DNA of 64,000 nucleotides. Origin: Drouetiella hepatica Uher 2000/2452 (GTDB lineage: Bacteria > Cyanobacteriota > Cyanobacteriia > Elainellales > Elainellaceae). The stretch lies in the NCBI GenBank assembly GCA_019359505.1, contig JAHHHD010000006.1, positions 1-64,000 on the forward strand, written 5' to 3'. The stretch's first letter is position 1, and each line of letters begins with the position of its first letter. The position numbers were made by a program, and so were the translations under genes. The notes beneath the pieces are model-generated. The model saw only the letters and a program-made list of their open reading frames with translations, was not told the DNA's origin and made no database searches. This document shows positions 17,730 through 28,206 of the stretch, one piece after another.

Positions 17730-19652
17730 TCAGGACGTAACCGTTTGCCGAGGGGTTTCAGGACGCGATCGAATCTCCAAATAAAGCAGCAGCGCATTTA
17801 CATCCGCCGGATTCACGCCTCCAATTCGGGCGGCTTGTCCGATCGTCAAAGGCTGAATCTTAGACAGCTTCTCCCGCGACTCCATGGAAAGAGTGCCGAT
17901 CGCCATATAGTCCAGGTCAGGGGGCAGCGATCGGTGGGCTTGCCGAATGATCTGATCGATCTGGTTCTGCTGCCGCTGAATATAGCCGGAGTATTTGATG
18001 TCAATTTCTGCCCCATCCCGTTCGGCAGGAGTCAGATCAGAATTGCCGAGCTGGTAGCGATCGAGATCGACATAGTGAATGCCGGGACGACGCAGCAAGT
18101 CGGCTAGGGTGACAGAACCTTTGATGGCTTGTTGGGTATCCGCGAAAATCTGCTGTCCGATCGGCTCATGCTCTTTAATGCGAGTAGAGTACAGTCGCTC
18201 TTTCTCGGCAGTAATGTTTTCCTGCTTGCGGCTAAACATCTGCCAACGGCGATCGTCAATCAGCCCAATTTCGCGCCCCAAAGGCGTGAGGCGCTGGTCG
18301 GCATTGTCCGATCGCAGCAGCAGCCGATATTCCGATCGCGAGGTCAGCATGCGGTATGGCTCTCGCAGATCTTTGGTGCAGAGGTCATCTAGCAAGGTGC
18401 CAATGTAGCTGTGTTCACGGGGGAAGACGATCATCTCCTGTCCGCGACAGAGCCGAGCCGCGTTGAGTCCGGCAACTAGACCTTGGGCGGCAGCTTCTTC
18501 ATAGCCCGTAGTGCCGTTAATTTGCCCCGCGCAAAACAGCCCCTCGACTTTTTTGGTCATCATCGTCGGGTAGCACTGGGTTGCCGGGAGGTAGTCATAA
18601 TCCACGGCGTACGCCGGACGCAGCATCGTGCAGTTTCCCAGACCGGGGAGCGATCGCAATAACTGCACCTGAAGGCTTTCTGGCAGTCCGGTTGAGAAGC
18701 CCTGGATGTATAGTTCCGGGATATCTCGTCCTTCGGGTTCAATAAAAATCTGATGAGATTCCTTATCAGCGAACCGAACGATCTTGTCCTCAATGCTGGG
18801 GCAGTAGCGCGGACCTTTGGAATCCACCCAGCCGCCGTAGACAGGAGATAGGTGCAGATTTTCGCGAATGAGCCGATGGGTTTCGGGGGTGGTGCGGGTC
18901 AGGTGGCAGGGCATTTGCTCCCGCTCAACCCAAACTTCTGGATCAAAGCTGAACCAGCGCACCTCAGCATCTCCCGGCTGAAGCTCCATTTGGCTGTAGT
19001 CCACCGATCGCCGATCGACCCTTGCCGGGGTACCTGTTTTCAGCCGTCCTGTCTCAAAGCCCAGTCGATTAAGGGTTTCCGTTAGCCCGATCGCCGCAAA
19101 TTCCCCGGCGCGTCCGGCTGCCATGGACTTGTTGCCCACCCAAATCACGCCGCCCAGAAAAGTTCCGGTCGTCAGCACTACCGCCTTGCATTCAAACGCC
19201 ACGCCAAAGTAGGTCTCAACGCCCACAACCTCCTGATTCTTGCCCAGGACTAGATCTGTAACCATGCTCTCGCGCACGAACAGGTTTTCCTGATTTTCGA
19301 TCAGGGTTTTCATCACCGCCGCATATTCTCGCTTGTCCGTTTGTGCCCGTAGCGCCCAGACTGCTGGCCCTCGCGAGATATTCAGCACCCGTTTTTGCAG
19401 ATAGGTGCGATCGGCGATTTTGCCGATTTCGCCGCCCAGAGCGTCTACTTCGTGAGTCAACTGCGATTTTGCTGGCCCCCCCACGGCAGGGTTACAGGGC
19501 TGCCAAGCGATTTTGTCGAGGTTGAGGGTGAGCAGCAGCGTCCGGCAGCCCAGCCGCGCAGAGGCGAGAGCCGCTTCACAGCCTGCGTGTCCGGCTCCAA
19601 CGACGATGACATCAAAGGAGTCTTGAAATTCGATAGGGGAGTCGAGAGACAT
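17730..19652 (-). CDS. mnmG: tRNA uridine-5-carboxymethylaminomethyl modification enzyme, FAD subunit
   Basis: MnmG (GidA) works with the GTPase MnmE to modify wobble U34 of several tRNAs. The FAD-binding loop is [21 protein letters not shown] near the N-terminus, followed by [22 protein letters not shown], a family signature. The middle part has the [11 protein letters not shown] and [12 protein letters not shown] segments. The C-terminal helical domain ends near [18 protein letters not shown]. The 640 residues are normal. It is divergent from pheT with about 160 bp between them. Confidence 0.97.
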   Translation of the reverse strand: MSLDSPIEFQDSFDVIVVGAGHAGCEAALASARLGCRTLLLTLNLDKIAWQPCNPAVGGPAKSQLTHEVDALGGEIGKIADRTYLQKRVLNISRGPAVWALRAQTDKREYAAVMKTLIENQENLFVRESMVTDLVLGKNQEVVGVETYFGVAFECKAVVLTTGTFLGGVIWVGNKSMAAGRAGEFAAIGLTETLNRLGFETGRLKTGTPARVDRRSVDYSQMELQPGDAEVRWFSFDPEVWVEREQMPCHLTRTTPETHRLIRENLHLSPVYGGWVDSKGPRYCPSIEDKIVRFADKESHQIFIEPEGRDIPELYIQGFSTGLPESLQVQLLRSLPGLGNCTMLRPAYAVDYDYLPATQCYPTMMTKKVEGLFCAGQINGTTGYEEAAAQGLVAGLNAARLCRGQEMIVFPREHSYIGTLLDDLCTKDLREPYRMLTSRSEYRLLLRSDNADQRLTPLGREIGLIDDRRWQMFSRKQENITAEKERLYSTRIKEHEPIGQQIFADTQQAIKGSVTLADLLRRPGIHYVDLDRYQLGNSDLTPAERDGAEIDIKYSGYIQRQQNQIDQIIRQAHRSLPPDLDYMAIGTLSMESREKLSKIQPLTIGQAARIGGVNPADVNALLLYLEIRSRPETPRQTVTS

Positions 19653-19815
19653 GGAGCGATCGCAAAAGGTATTCCAATTCTAACGGATGCCTACTCTGGA
19701 AGAAGCAAGCGACCTCCCCCATGGAACCACTGACCATAGAGCGATAGAATTAGCAAGATGTGAGAAAATCACCTCTGATCAAGTTACCCTCGATCGACAG
19801 AACACAGGCGGCGCA

Positions 19816-22287
19816 ATGCGGATCTCTTTAAACTGGCTACAGGAACTGGTAGACTTCACCCTCACTCCTGAGGAGCTGGCAAATACATTGACCATGGCAG
19901 GGTTTGAGGTGGAAGAGATTGAAGATCGCCGCACTTGGGCGGATGGCGTAGTGATTGGCAAAGTCCTGACGCGCGAACCTCACCCCAATGCTGATAAGCT
20001 CAGCGTCTGCACAGTGGACATTGGGGCGGCAGAACCTTCGACGATCGTCTGTGGAGCCGCAAATGTCCGTGCCGATATCTTTGTGCCTGTGGCGACGTTG
20101 GGCACCTACCTGCCCAAAATCGACCTGAAGATTAAGCCCCGTAAGCTGCGAGACGTGCCCTCAGAAGGGATGATTTGTTCCCTGGCTGAAGTAGGCTTGG
20201 CCAAGGAATCTGAAGGCATTCATATTTTTTTGCAGCCCGACCTGAAGCCTGGACATGATGCCCGACCCTATTTAGGGCTGGATGATGTCGTGCTGGATCT
20301 GACCTCGACGGCAAACCGAGCCGATGCCCTAAGCATGGTGGGTATTGCCCGCGAAGTTGCCGCGCTAACGGGCGGAGCGCTGAAACTGCCAGATGTGCCC
20401 GAAATTCCGGTAGCTCAAGGCGACACCCTCACCGTCAAAGTCTCTGAGCCGATCGCCTGTCTGATTTATATGGGTACCGCGATCGCCGGACTCAAAATCG
20501 CTCCTTCCCCCCTCTGGCTGCAACGCAAGCTGCTGGCTGCTGGAACCCGACCGATCAACAACGTCGTGGATGTCACTAATTTTGTGCTGCTGGAATGGGG
20601 ACAGCCGCTTCATGCCTTTGATTACGATCGCCTTTCTGGAGTGGGGACAAGTGGAGTTACAACAGGTGAAAATCTGGCGATCGGCGTGCGTTTTGCCCGT
20701 TCCGGCGAAACCTTAACTACCCTCGACAGCCAGGTGAGAACGCTGCAAGACCAGGCATTGCTAATTACCGCCAATGACCATCCCGTAGCCCTAGCAGGTG
20801 TTATGGGTGGCGAAGAAACGGAGGTTTCTGCTAGCACGCAAAATATCCTACTGGAAGCCGCGATCTTTGATACCGTGGCAATCCGGCGATCGGCTCGTTC
20901 TCAAGGGCTGCGCACTGAAGCTTCTGCCCGCTATGAGCGGGGTGTTAATCCAGCGGCGCTAGAAACGGCAGGTCGGCGAGCGCTCCAGCTAATTACAGAA
21001 CTGGCAGGCGGTACAGTTGGCATCCAGGCAGTAGACGATGCCCGTCTAGCAAAAGAACCTAGGGCGATCGAGCTGCGATTAGAGCGCGTCAATCAGGTCT
21101 TAGGTCTGGTGATTCTCAACCCATCGGTCAAAGCCGACGAGCTAACCGAAGAAGACATTGGCGAATTAACTGCTGCCGACGTAGAACGAACCCTGACAGC
21201 ATTGGGTTGTCAGCTGGCTCCTGTCCGTGAAGGCGTTTGGACGGTGACGGTTCCACCCTACCGCTACCGCGATCTGGAACGCGAGATTGACCTGATCGAA
21301 GAAGTGGCGCGGCTCTACGGCTACAACAATTTTTGCGACACCTTGCCCGATAAGAGTGAAGCAGGATACTTGCCCGATGAGGCGGCGGCTCTGCGCAAAA
21401 TTCATGCCGCGTTCCGGGCGGCGGGTCTGACGGAAGTGCTGCACTATTCTCTGGTGAAAGCCGAAGCCGACAATCAGGTTTCCCTAGCAAATCCGCTGTT
21501 TGTGGAATATTCTGCCCTGCGTACCGAGCTGCTTTCGGCGCTCATTGATGCCTTCCAGTACAACCTGGAGCAGGGCAACGGCGCGCTAAATGCCTTTGAG
21601 ATCGGGCGAGTATTTTGGCGCGAGGAAGACGGGCTAGACGAAACGGATCTAGTGTCGGGCATTATGGGCGGTGATCCTGTTCAGGAGCGCTGGGTGCAGA
21701 GTGGCAAAGAGCAGCCGCTCACCTGGTTTGAAGCAAAGGGCATCCTAGAAAGCGCGTTCAAACGGCTGAAGCTAGATGTGGAATATCAGCCCGATCGCCG
21801 CAATGCGCTTCTGCACCCTGGACGCACAGCATCTCTGTGGATTAACGGCAACCGCTTGGGCACATTAGGTCAGCTCCATCCCCAGATTCGCCAAGAGCGC
21901 GGCTTACCTGATGCGGTCTATGTGTTTGAGCTAAGTCTGGAAGCCATCGTCAATCACATGGTGCGAGATGAGGTGCTGGTGCCGCTGTTTCATTCCTACT
22001 CTACCTATCCGGCTGCCGATCGCGACATTGCCTTCTTTGCGCCCACCCAGTTCTCGGTTGCCGAGATCGAGCGTGCCCTTAAACATGCGGGAGGCAAGCT
22101 GCTGGAATCTGTAGCGCTATTTGATGAATATAAGGGTGAAAATGTGCCAGAGGGCAAGCGGAGTCTGGCGTTTCGGTTGGTCTACCGGACGGACGATCGC
22201 ACCCTGACTGACCAAGATGTTGACCCGATTCAGCAGAAGGTGCGGGAAGTGCTGGAGGAGAAATTCCAGGCGGAGTTGAGAAGCTGA
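19816..22287 (+). CDS. pheT: phenylalanine-tRNA ligase beta subunit
   Basis: The 823-residue protein pairs with PheS to charge tRNA-Phe. The chosen start is ATG 19816 ([14 protein letters not shown]), the family's normal N-terminus; an earlier in-frame ATG adds 43 unlikely residues. Domain order is the N-terminal coil, the OB tRNA-binding domain ([21 protein letters not shown]), B3/B4 with [22 protein letters not shown], and B5. The catalytic-like core follows, and the C-terminal FDX-ACB anticodon-binding domain begins at [13 protein letters not shown]. pheS is not nearby, as is usual in cyanobacteria. Confidence 0.97.
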   Translation: MRISLNWLQELVDFTLTPEELANTLTMAGFEVEEIEDRRTWADGVVIGKVLTREPHPNADKLSVCTVDIGAAEPSTIVCGAANVRADIFVPVATLGTYLPKIDLKIKPRKLRDVPSEGMICSLAEVGLAKESEGIHIFLQPDLKPGHDARPYLGLDDVVLDLTSTANRADALSMVGIAREVAALTGGALKLPDVPEIPVAQGDTLTVKVSEPIACLIYMGTAIAGLKIAPSPLWLQRKLLAAGTRPINNVVDVTNFVLLEWGQPLHAFDYDRLSGVGTSGVTTGENLAIGVRFARSGETLTTLDSQVRTLQDQALLITANDHPVALAGVMGGEETEVSASTQNILLEAAIFDTVAIRRSARSQGLRTEASARYERGVNPAALETAGRRALQLITELAGGTVGIQAVDDARLAKEPRAIELRLERVNQVLGLVILNPSVKADELTEEDIGELTAADVERTLTALGCQLAPVREGVWTVTVPPYRYRDLEREIDLIEEVARLYGYNNFCDTLPDKSEAGYLPDEAAALRKIHAAFRAAGLTEVLHYSLVKAEADNQVSLANPLFVEYSALRTELLSALIDAFQYNLEQGNGALNAFEIGRVFWREEDGLDETDLVSGIMGGDPVQERWVQSGKEQPLTWFEAKGILESAFKRLKLDVEYQPDRRNALLHPGRTASLWINGNRLGTLGQLHPQIRQERGLPDAVYVFELSLEAIVNHMVRDEVLVPLFHSYSTYPAADRDIAFFAPTQFSVAEIERALKHAGGKLLESVALFDEYKGENVPEGKRSLAFRLVYRTDDRTLTDQDVDPIQQKVREVLEEKFQAELRS

Positions 22288-22297
22288 GGCGATTTTA

Positions 22298-22392
22298 TCG
22301 CTGTATTTACAGCGGTTAGGGCAGGGACATTTTTGAGCGCGCGCGGAGAGCGCCCTCAAAAATGTCCTAAGCCCGATGATTACGGTTATATA
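22298..22392. repeat. palindromic element, variant flank subfamily
   Basis: Arms GACATTTTTGAG and CTCAAAAATGTC (22326-22366 overall) pair perfectly, with an imperfect inner part. Flanks CGCTGTATTTACAGCGG and GATGATTACGGTTATA match the copy at 14819-14912. It lies between the tandem genes pheT and the YciI gene. Confidence 0.75.
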
Positions 22393-22422
22393 TCTTGAAT
22401 TACTTTAATTTTATAGAGACCT

Positions 22423-22692
22423 ATGCCTAAATATGTGCTTTGGGGTAGTTACTGCAACAATGTTCTAGAAAAACGCGCTCCTTACCGTCAGGCTCACCTC
22501 GATCGCCTAACTGAGCTAAAGACAGCAGGTTCTTTGGTGACGATCGGACCAACCCAAGATTTGACTCGCGTGTTTGGTGTATACGAAGCTGCCGATGAAA
22601 CCGCTGCACGTCAGTTGGTGGAAGCTGACCCCTACTGGCAAAACGGCATCTGGACAGAATACGAAGTCATGGAGTGGATTCAGGCGTTCTAG
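22423..22692 (+). CDS. YciI family protein
   Basis: An 89-residue ferredoxin-like protein of the YciI/YCII family. Features are the early segment YRQAHLDRL with the conserved His, followed by LVTIGPTQDLTRVFGVYEA and the conserved DPYWQNGIW near the end. Family members are small dimeric proteins of uncertain, possibly catalytic or binding, role. Its last four bases overlap the end of the convergent ammonia-lyase gene. Confidence 0.85.
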   Translation: MPKYVLWGSYCNNVLEKRAPYRQAHLDRLTELKTAGSLVTIGPTQDLTRVFGVYEAADETAARQLVEADPYWQNGIWTEYEVMEWIQAF

Positions 22693-23642
22693 GATGCTCT
22701 GAGGTGGGCAAGCTGCTGAATATCGGCATTGCCGCCGCTGATGATTACGCCAATGCGGCGATCGGGCGCGCTGACAATTCCTTCTAGCAGGGCAGCAGTT
22801 GCCAGTGCTCCTGTTGGTTCTACGATCAGCTTCATCCGCTCCCAGAGAAAGAACATCGATCGCAGCAATGCCTGATCCGAAACTGTCACCATGTCTTGCA
22901 CATAGCGCAAAACCAGCGGCAAAGTTAGCTCGCCGGGACGGAGCGTTCTTGCCCCATCCGCGATCGTTTTAGGGTGGCTCACCGATTGCAGTGTGCGGGT
23001 TTGAAACGATCGCGTCATGTCATCTCCGGCTTCCGGCTCTACGCCAATGACGCGGCATCCCGGCGAGAGGGCATCTGCAGCAATAGCACAGCCCGACAGC
23101 AAGCCTCCGCCCCCACAGCACACTAGCAGCAGATCGATCGCGCCCACTGCTTGAATCAGCTCTTGAGCAGCTGTACCCTGTCCAGCAATCACGTCTACAT
23201 GATCAAATGGTGGAATGATGACAGCACCACGCTCTTGGGCAAGCTGCCGACACAAATCCTCTCGTTGGCCGCTGGCGCGATCGTAGAAAATAATTTCAGC
23301 CCCGTAGCCCCGCGTTGCCTCCTGCTTCACCAACGGCGCATCTTGAGGCATGACGATCGCCGTAGGAATTCCCAGCAACTTGCCAGAAAGGGCGATCGCC
23401 TGGGCATGATTGCCAGAGGAATAGGTGACAACGCCACACTGCCTTTGCGCTGGGGACAGGTTGGATAGAGCGCTGTAGGCTCCCCGAAACTTAAATGATC
23501 CGGTTCTCTGAAAGTTCTCGCACTTAAAAAACACCTGGCTGCGGGTGCGATCGTTCACCGTCCGAGAGGTGATCACGGGCGTTAGGTTTGCTTGCCCCTG
23601 TAATCGAGCGGCGGCAGCTTCGATATCTCGGTAAGTAACCAA
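22689..23642 (-). CDS. PLP-dependent serine/threonine or hydroxyaspartate ammonia-lyase (serine racemase-like)
   Basis: A fold type II PLP enzyme. The Schiff-base lysine is in TGSFKFRGA, the substrate/phosphate loop is YSSGNHAQA, and the PLP phosphate loop CCGGGGLLSG follows. The C-terminal VEPTGALATAALL is also typical. Homologues of about 320 residues begin close to VTYRDIEAAAARL, so I place the start at TTG 23642 (317 residues). The open frame continues upstream to 23834, with an N-terminus that looks non-coding. Known relatives deaminate threonine, serine or threo-3-hydroxyaspartate or racemise serine; the exact substrate cannot be read from sequence. There is no C-terminal ACT domain, so it is not the biosynthetic IlvA. 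Confidence 0.85.
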   Translation of the reverse strand: MVTYRDIEAAAARLQGQANLTPVITSRTVNDRTRSQVFFKCENFQRTGSFKFRGAYSALSNLSPAQRQCGVVTYSSGNHAQAIALSGKLLGIPTAIVMPQDAPLVKQEATRGYGAEIIFYDRASGQREDLCRQLAQERGAVIIPPFDHVDVIAGQGTAAQELIQAVGAIDLLLVCCGGGGLLSGCAIAADALSPGCRVIGVEPEAGDDMTRSFQTRTLQSVSHPKTIADGARTLRPGELTLPLVLRYVQDMVTVSDQALLRSMFFLWERMKLIVEPTGALATAALLEGIVSAPDRRIGVIISGGNADIQQLAHLRAS

Positions 23643-23992
23643 ATGAATGCCCAGTAATGAATGCTCAGACCGATCGAGCTTTTTCCCAGAAAGAAGCTTG
23701 ACCTCACGCTCAGGATTAGCAAGATTAAAAGGATAATGCTGCCGATTTGCTGGGTTACGCCGACTCATCAAAACTTCCAATGCGGCCCTGAAAGTTTCCT
23801 GCCCGTTTCTGTGCTCGGAAAGATACCGCATCAACTCAGCAATTGTCAGGGCAGACTTGTCATGGCAGATAGATTTGGTGCCATAAAACTAACCCCCAGC
23901 TTTTGCCCTTGTCAATCCCCAAGGCAATCCCATTGCCCATATCTGCCTGAAATATAGATCGCCCTAAATTTTGGGTCGTAACGAAAAACTCA

Positions 23993-24262
23993 TTAAAGCA
24001 GCCCAGACTCAATTTGGCTGAGGGGGACAAAACACTCTTTGGGCAATAGGATAGGCTTCTGTCCGAAGATTAGCTTACCGCGATGGTTGTTCCGATCGAT
24101 CGCAATCCCAATCGGGCGGCGAACCTGTTCGGGATGAACTTCGTAATAGGTTCGGTAAATCTGGCGAGCGGTTTGGAGCAGCGAGGGATCAAGCAGCGAT
24201 GAAAAATCCATCGGTTCAAGGGGGCTAATCATGGGATGCTCTGACGTTGAGGTGTATACCAT
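23993..24262 (-). CDS. conserved hypothetical protein
   Basis: An 89-residue soluble protein that I cannot assign to a named family. Visible features are a helical stretch (SSLLDPSLLQTARQIYRTYYEV) and a basic segment with GIAIDRNNHRGKLIFGQKP. It is followed by a leaderless 450-bp divergent gap. Good codon use and a clean start suggest a real gene. Confidence 0.5.
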   Translation of the reverse strand: MVYTSTSEHPMISPLEPMDFSSLLDPSLLQTARQIYRTYYEVHPEQVRRPIGIAIDRNNHRGKLIFGQKPILLPKECFVPLSQIESGLL

Positions 24263-24709
24263 TCTTGGAGTCCTACAGGTGTAGCTAGACTTTAATCGAT
24301 TTATATTTTTGTGACAACAAAAAAACTGTTTTCACATCCAGACAAAACTTCGCTCTTAACTCTTAATCAAACAGTCAGAGAGCAAAATCATTCGAGCGTA
24401 AATAATATTCGCAGTGATGATACGTCTGCTGGAGCCTGACCCATTTCTTTTTTTACATTCTGTTACGTTGTTGAAATGAGTAAAATCAACCTTTGCCTCT
24501 GTAGCTATAGCTGTCGCCAGTTTGCTTAAAACATTTTTGGTGGGGCGCTGCGCCCCACCAAAAATGTCCCTGTCCTAACCGCCTTGGCGGTGCTATATCC
24601 CTAAGTTATTCCCATTTGTTTAAGCTCTCGACCTACGCAGAATTAATTTATCCATAACTTTGATCTGCAACGATCGAACATTCCACTGCCCTCTACTACC
24701 GCGATCGTC
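24263..24709. other. divergent intergenic region
   Basis: About 450 bp without a gene; it separates two divergent small genes and contains one full palindromic element (24506-24597). The part next to 24263 is strongly A/T-rich and could hold promoters. Confidence 0.5.
24506..24597 (+). repeat. palindromic element, full copy
   Basis: Left flank TATAGCTGTCGCCAGTTTGC, perfect 17-bp arms (24531-24547, 24551-24567; arm ACATTTTTGGTGGGGCG) around triloop CTG, and right flank CCGCCTTGGCGGTGCTATA. It is one of the most symmetric copies. Confidence 0.88.
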
Positions 24710-25102
24710 ATGACTCCGCTCAAGCTCACTGCCTCACTGCTCGGACTGGTGCTGTTGGGATTGGCAGCCGCCACAGCCATTACCAATCCTGATCAGACTG
24801 CCTACGAAGAATTTGCAGCTCAAAAGCTGGGTGAATATTTGCAGGAAGACACCTGCTCCAAGGCAGGCATTGCCCTCCAAGCCCCCTGCAATTCTCTAGT
24901 TAAGTCCAATCAGTCTCAAATTCAGAACCTAGTTTCCGCCAATACTCAGCGCCAAAACTTCCTTTTCCTCAGCATTTACAAGACCGATCTAGTCCCTGGA
25001 GAACTCCTGCCCGATTTTTTGGGTGATTCGCTACCCAGCTATCACTTTGAAACGGCAGGGGTGCTGAGCAATTTTCATGTCTATAAGGTGGAAAAGCAGT
25101 AG
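24710..25102 (+). CDS. DUF4359 family exported or membrane-anchored protein
   Basis: A 130-residue protein with an N-terminal hydrophobic segment (LTASLLGLVLLGLAAATAIT) that is either a signal peptide or an anchor. The following NPDQTAYEEFAAQKL segment, two cysteines in CSKAGIALQAPC and the C-terminal YKTDLVPGE...LPSYHFETAGVLSNFHVYKV match DUF4359 as I know it. The two cysteines could form a disulfide outside the cytoplasm. Function is unknown. Confidence 0.75.
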   Translation: MTPLKLTASLLGLVLLGLAAATAITNPDQTAYEEFAAQKLGEYLQEDTCSKAGIALQAPCNSLVKSNQSQIQNLVSANTQRQNFLFLSIYKTDLVPGELLPDFLGDSLPSYHFETAGVLSNFHVYKVEKQ

Positions 25103-25116
25103 AGCGACCGATAGAG

Positions 25117-26745
25117 CTATTGTCGATCGCCCATTATCTCGATCGCCCCTACCCCGATCGCCCCTACCCCGATCGCCCCAATTACCAGCAGCGGCATCAG
25201 CCAATCTCCCCGCTCTGCGTAAAGCGTACGAGTCTGGCGACGATAGATCGTATGAGCATGGGTTTCATAAGTGCGGAAGCCTGAGAGCCACTGGGTTTTG
25301 CCGTGGGGATCAACAATGCCCGAAAAGCCAGTATTGGTGGCTCGTACCGCCCAGCGATCGGTTTCAACAGCGCGCATTACGTCTTGGGCATGGTGCTGTG
25401 CCATCATTGCGGCACTGTAGGGATCGTTGTTGGAGGCAGTCAGGATGAACTGCCCGCCTGCGATCGCCTGTTGCCGAAAGATTTCAGGAAAAGCCGATTC
25501 ATAGCAAATCCCGGCGATCGCCTGTCCAAACGGCGTATCTAAGGTTTGATGAGGATCTCCGGGCAGCATTGAGGCTCCTACGGGCGAGAGCCGACCAATG
25601 AAGCCCCCTAACGCCGCCTCAAACGGCACATATTCCCCCAAGGGCACCAGTTTCACCTTGTCATAGCGGCTAAAGATTTCCCCGGCTCCGGTGATGGTAA
25701 ACAGCGTCTGGGTAATGTTGCTCTGGCGTATGCCAACTGTCCCTACCCAAGCCAGTACGCCCCGCGATCGAATCGCCTGATAGAGCGGATTCTGAGCCTG
25801 ATTGGGTCGCCCAACCCACAGCCAGGGAAAGCTGCCTTCCGGCGTAAGGACGGCTTCTACGCCTTCATCTACTAGCTTGTTGTAGCCCTGAACATAGCGA
25901 TCGATCGCCAGTTTTTCACCCTGTTCAAACAGCTTAATCCGCGTTGGCACATTGCCCTGAATGATGCCGACTTTCAGCGAAGCTTCGGGAGAATTGGCGA
26001 TCGGCTGACGGTATAGCCCCCAGCCTATTAGGTGCAGGCTAACCAGGCTGAGCAGACTTGCCAGCAGCAGAACCCGCGCCTGAAAGATGTTTCTCAGCTT
26101 CAGGGAGATCCAGGCTTCGGCGAGGCAAGCATTCACCAGTACGATCGCTGCTGTGACCGCCGACTCTCCCGAAAGCTGTCCTAGATGCAGAATCAGCAGA
26201 TTGTGAGGGCTTTGCGTGTAGGACAGCGATGTCCAGTACAAGATTCCCTGACTCCAAAACGCTTCTACAGCGCACCATAGGGCAGTGCCAATCAGGATAC
26301 GACTGAAGGGCGATTGCCTCTTTGTACTCTGCTGGCTCCAACTCAGCCAAAGGCTAACGCCTGCTGCCCAAGTCACGGCGATCGCCGCACCCCAAAGCGT
26401 CACGATGATCCAGCAAGCGATCGTAATGGCTATGCTTGCCAGCCAGGGTACGCCCATCCAAGTCAGCGGGTGCAGTCCGGTAATCCAAGACAGTGCCAGC
26501 CCATGGTAGCCAATCCCCCAAACCAGAGCATAGCTGCAAGAGCGCCTCAACCTGACCTTTTCAGTTCCCATCACCAATATCCACAAGGGAGCCAACGCTA
26601 CCCAAGCAAGCATCCATAGATTAGCTGGAGCAGGGGTTAGACCCATGAGGATGCCACTGCTCAGAGCCACTAGAAGCCGCCATTCTGTTGTAAAGCGGCG
26701 ATATAGAGGGGAAGCATTAGTTTTTTGAGGCTGCGTTGGAATCAC
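25117..26745 (-). CDS. lnt: apolipoprotein N-acyltransferase
   Basis: Lnt adds the third acyl chain to the N-terminal cysteine of lipoproteins in the inner membrane. The 542-residue protein has several N-terminal membrane segments (for example GILMGLTPAPANLWMLAWVALAPLW). A periplasmic carbon-nitrogen hydrolase domain follows, with the catalytic Glu in LTPEGSFPW, Lys in DKVKLVPLGEYVPFE and Cys in AGICYESAFP. A last membrane segment ends the protein. Its extreme C-terminus contains five-residue repeats (GAIGV) encoded by a 15-bp tandem repeat. It is convergent with the DUF4359 gene. Confidence 0.94.
   Translation of the reverse strand: MIPTQPQKTNASPLYRRFTTEWRLLVALSSGILMGLTPAPANLWMLAWVALAPLWILVMGTEKVRLRRSCSYALVWGIGYHGLALSWITGLHPLTWMGVPWLASIAITIACWIIVTLWGAAIAVTWAAGVSLWLSWSQQSTKRQSPFSRILIGTALWCAVEAFWSQGILYWTSLSYTQSPHNLLILHLGQLSGESAVTAAIVLVNACLAEAWISLKLRNIFQARVLLLASLLSLVSLHLIGWGLYRQPIANSPEASLKVGIIQGNVPTRIKLFEQGEKLAIDRYVQGYNKLVDEGVEAVLTPEGSFPWLWVGRPNQAQNPLYQAIRSRGVLAWVGTVGIRQSNITQTLFTITGAGEIFSRYDKVKLVPLGEYVPFEAALGGFIGRLSPVGASMLPGDPHQTLDTPFGQAIAGICYESAFPEIFRQQAIAGGQFILTASNNDPYSAAMMAQHHAQDVMRAVETDRWAVRATNTGFSGIVDPHGKTQWLSGFRTYETHAHTIYRRQTRTLYAERGDWLMPLLVIGAIGVGAIGVGAIEIMGDRQ
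25140..25184. repeat. 15-bp unit repeated three times inside the lnt 3' end
   Basis: The unit CGATCGCCCCTACCC occurs twice exactly and once with changes. Being a multiple of three it keeps the frame and encodes the tail repeats GAIGV-GAIGV-GAIE. Confidence 0.85.
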
Positions 26746-26786
26746 TCTGCTGCGTTGAAATCACTATACATTGGAGACATTAGAGC

Positions 26787-26881
26787 TATGGCAACCGCCG
26801 AGGCGGTTAGGACGGAGACGTTTAGGGTAGGGCACTTAGCGCCCCACCCTAAACGTCCTAAGCAAACTAGCGACAGCTATA
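26787..26881 (-). repeat. palindromic element, full copy with compensatory change
   Basis: Arms GACGTTTAGGGTAGGGC and GCCCCACCCTAAACGTC (26817-26833, 26841-26857) pair with one mismatch. Both arms carry G/C where other copies have A/T (GACG...CGTC instead of GACA...TGTC). The loop ACTTAGC is like those at 13939 and 53544. It lies between divergent lnt and the lipoprotein gene. Confidence 0.85.
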
Positions 26882-26949
26882 CTTTTCAGGAGTTACTTAC
26901 AGGTGCGGTCGTTAGGCTTATTCATTCACCATAAAGACAGGATTACGTC

Positions 26950-28206
26950 ATGGGCGATCGCCTGAAAAAGCGGATCAAGGTTAAGAGTTTGACGATCGCC
27001 ATTCTTCTTACATTATCTCTTGTGGTCACATTAGCTCTGACAGGTTGCATGGGTCAGGAGACTATAGAAAGGGCGATTGTACCTTTACAAACCTGGTCGG
27101 CAGCTCGGACTCAGGGCAAGCTCCAGCCTTTTCCGCCCAAGGTGACGCGTCGGTTGCAGCGGTTGCTTGACCAGAGCGTTGGCGATGATGAGCTACCCGG
27201 CGTAGTGCTGCATATTGCCACGTCCGACGGCGTATGGATGGGGGCTGCTGGAGTCAGCGATCGCAAGTCAGATATCTCGCTCAAGCCCACCGATCGCTTT
27301 CGTATTGGTAACTTGACTGAGCTATTTATTGCAGTCATTTGCCTTCAGCTGACTGCAAGTGACAGCCTGGATCTGGATGGGCAAATTAGCGCCTATTTGC
27401 CCAAAGCCGTTATGGCTCAGCTAGAAAACAGCAGGTCTGTCACGGTGCGACAGTTGCTCAACCACACGAGTAGTCTAGCAGAACCCGATCCGCAGGCTTT
27501 TAAGCAGGCGGTGCTGACGAATCCCAAGCGTGAGTGGACGGCTCAAAAAGTTCTGGAGTTTCTACCCCAGCGAGAATTGGCAGTCCCTAAAGATGTCTAC
27601 TTTCATTCTTCTACTAACTATTTGCTGCTGCAAATCATCATAGAGCAGGTGACGGGTCAACCTCTGGCAAAGGTGTTGCGCGATCGCATCTCTAAGCCAT
27701 TGAAGCTGACCAACACTTTTTTAGAGCGACATGATCCGATTCCGGGCGGATTTGCCCAGGGCTATGACGATTGGGACGGCGATGGCAAGCTAGAGAACGT
27801 CACCCAGCCCTTAATTAATATGGGCTTGGGGTTGGGTGACAGCGGCATTGTTTCTAACACGCCCGACCTCACACGCTTTCTTCAGGCGCTCTTTATAGAA
27901 AACCCAAGGATAGAGAATTCAGGCTCAAACAATGCCCTGCTTTACCCCAACGCACTGCGGCAAATGTTGACCCTTGAGGATGGCAAGGGCGGCTATGGGT
28001 TTGGCATCCGGCATCTGCTGATGTCTTGGGGAGAAGCTTGGGGGCAAACGGGCAACACTACAGGCTTTTCCTCAATTTTGCTCTACCTGCCTGTGCATGA
28101 TCTGACGATCGCCATTTGGACGAATGAAGGCGGTCGCCAGATCATCAATAGCCCCTATGAGATTGCAGCCGAGAGTCTGGATATTATTCTGTCAGAGGCT
28201 CGATAA
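26950..28206 (+). CDS. beta-lactamase/DD-peptidase-fold lipoprotein lacking catalytic motifs
   Basis: A 418-residue lipoprotein: an N-terminal hydrophobic segment ends in the lipobox LTGC with C33. The rest follows the serine beta-lactamase-like family (Pfam Beta-lactamase): [42 protein letters not shown], then [17 protein letters not shown] and [11 protein letters not shown]. At the three catalytic motifs, SxxK reads N121-L-T-E124, YxN reads H218-S-S220 and HxG reads Q365-T-G. An EF-hand-like loop DWDGDGKLE sits at 273-281. It is probably a non-hydrolytic binding or scaffold protein in the envelope. The 3' end overlaps the end of gyrA by 23 bp. Confidence 0.85.
   Translation: MGDRLKKRIKVKSLTIAILLTLSLVVTLALTGCMGQETIERAIVPLQTWSAARTQGKLQPFPPKVTRRLQRLLDQSVGDDELPGVVLHIATSDGVWMGAAGVSDRKSDISLKPTDRFRIGNLTELFIAVICLQLTASDSLDLDGQISAYLPKAVMAQLENSRSVTVRQLLNHTSSLAEPDPQAFKQAVLTNPKREWTAQKVLEFLPQRELAVPKDVYFHSSTNYLLLQIIIEQVTGQPLAKVLRDRISKPLKLTNTFLERHDPIPGGFAQGYDDWDGDGKLENVTQPLINMGLGLGDSGIVSNTPDLTRFLQALFIENPRIENSGSNNALLYPNALRQMLTLEDGKGGYGFGIRHLLMSWGEAWGQTGNTTGFSSILLYLPVHDLTIAIWTNEGGRQIINSPYEIAAESLDIILSEAR

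Noticed and set aside
24506-24597. Palindromic elements read as ordinary intrinsic terminators
   Set aside because: They lack a T-run, have conserved flanks far beyond the stem, and also occur between divergent promoters.
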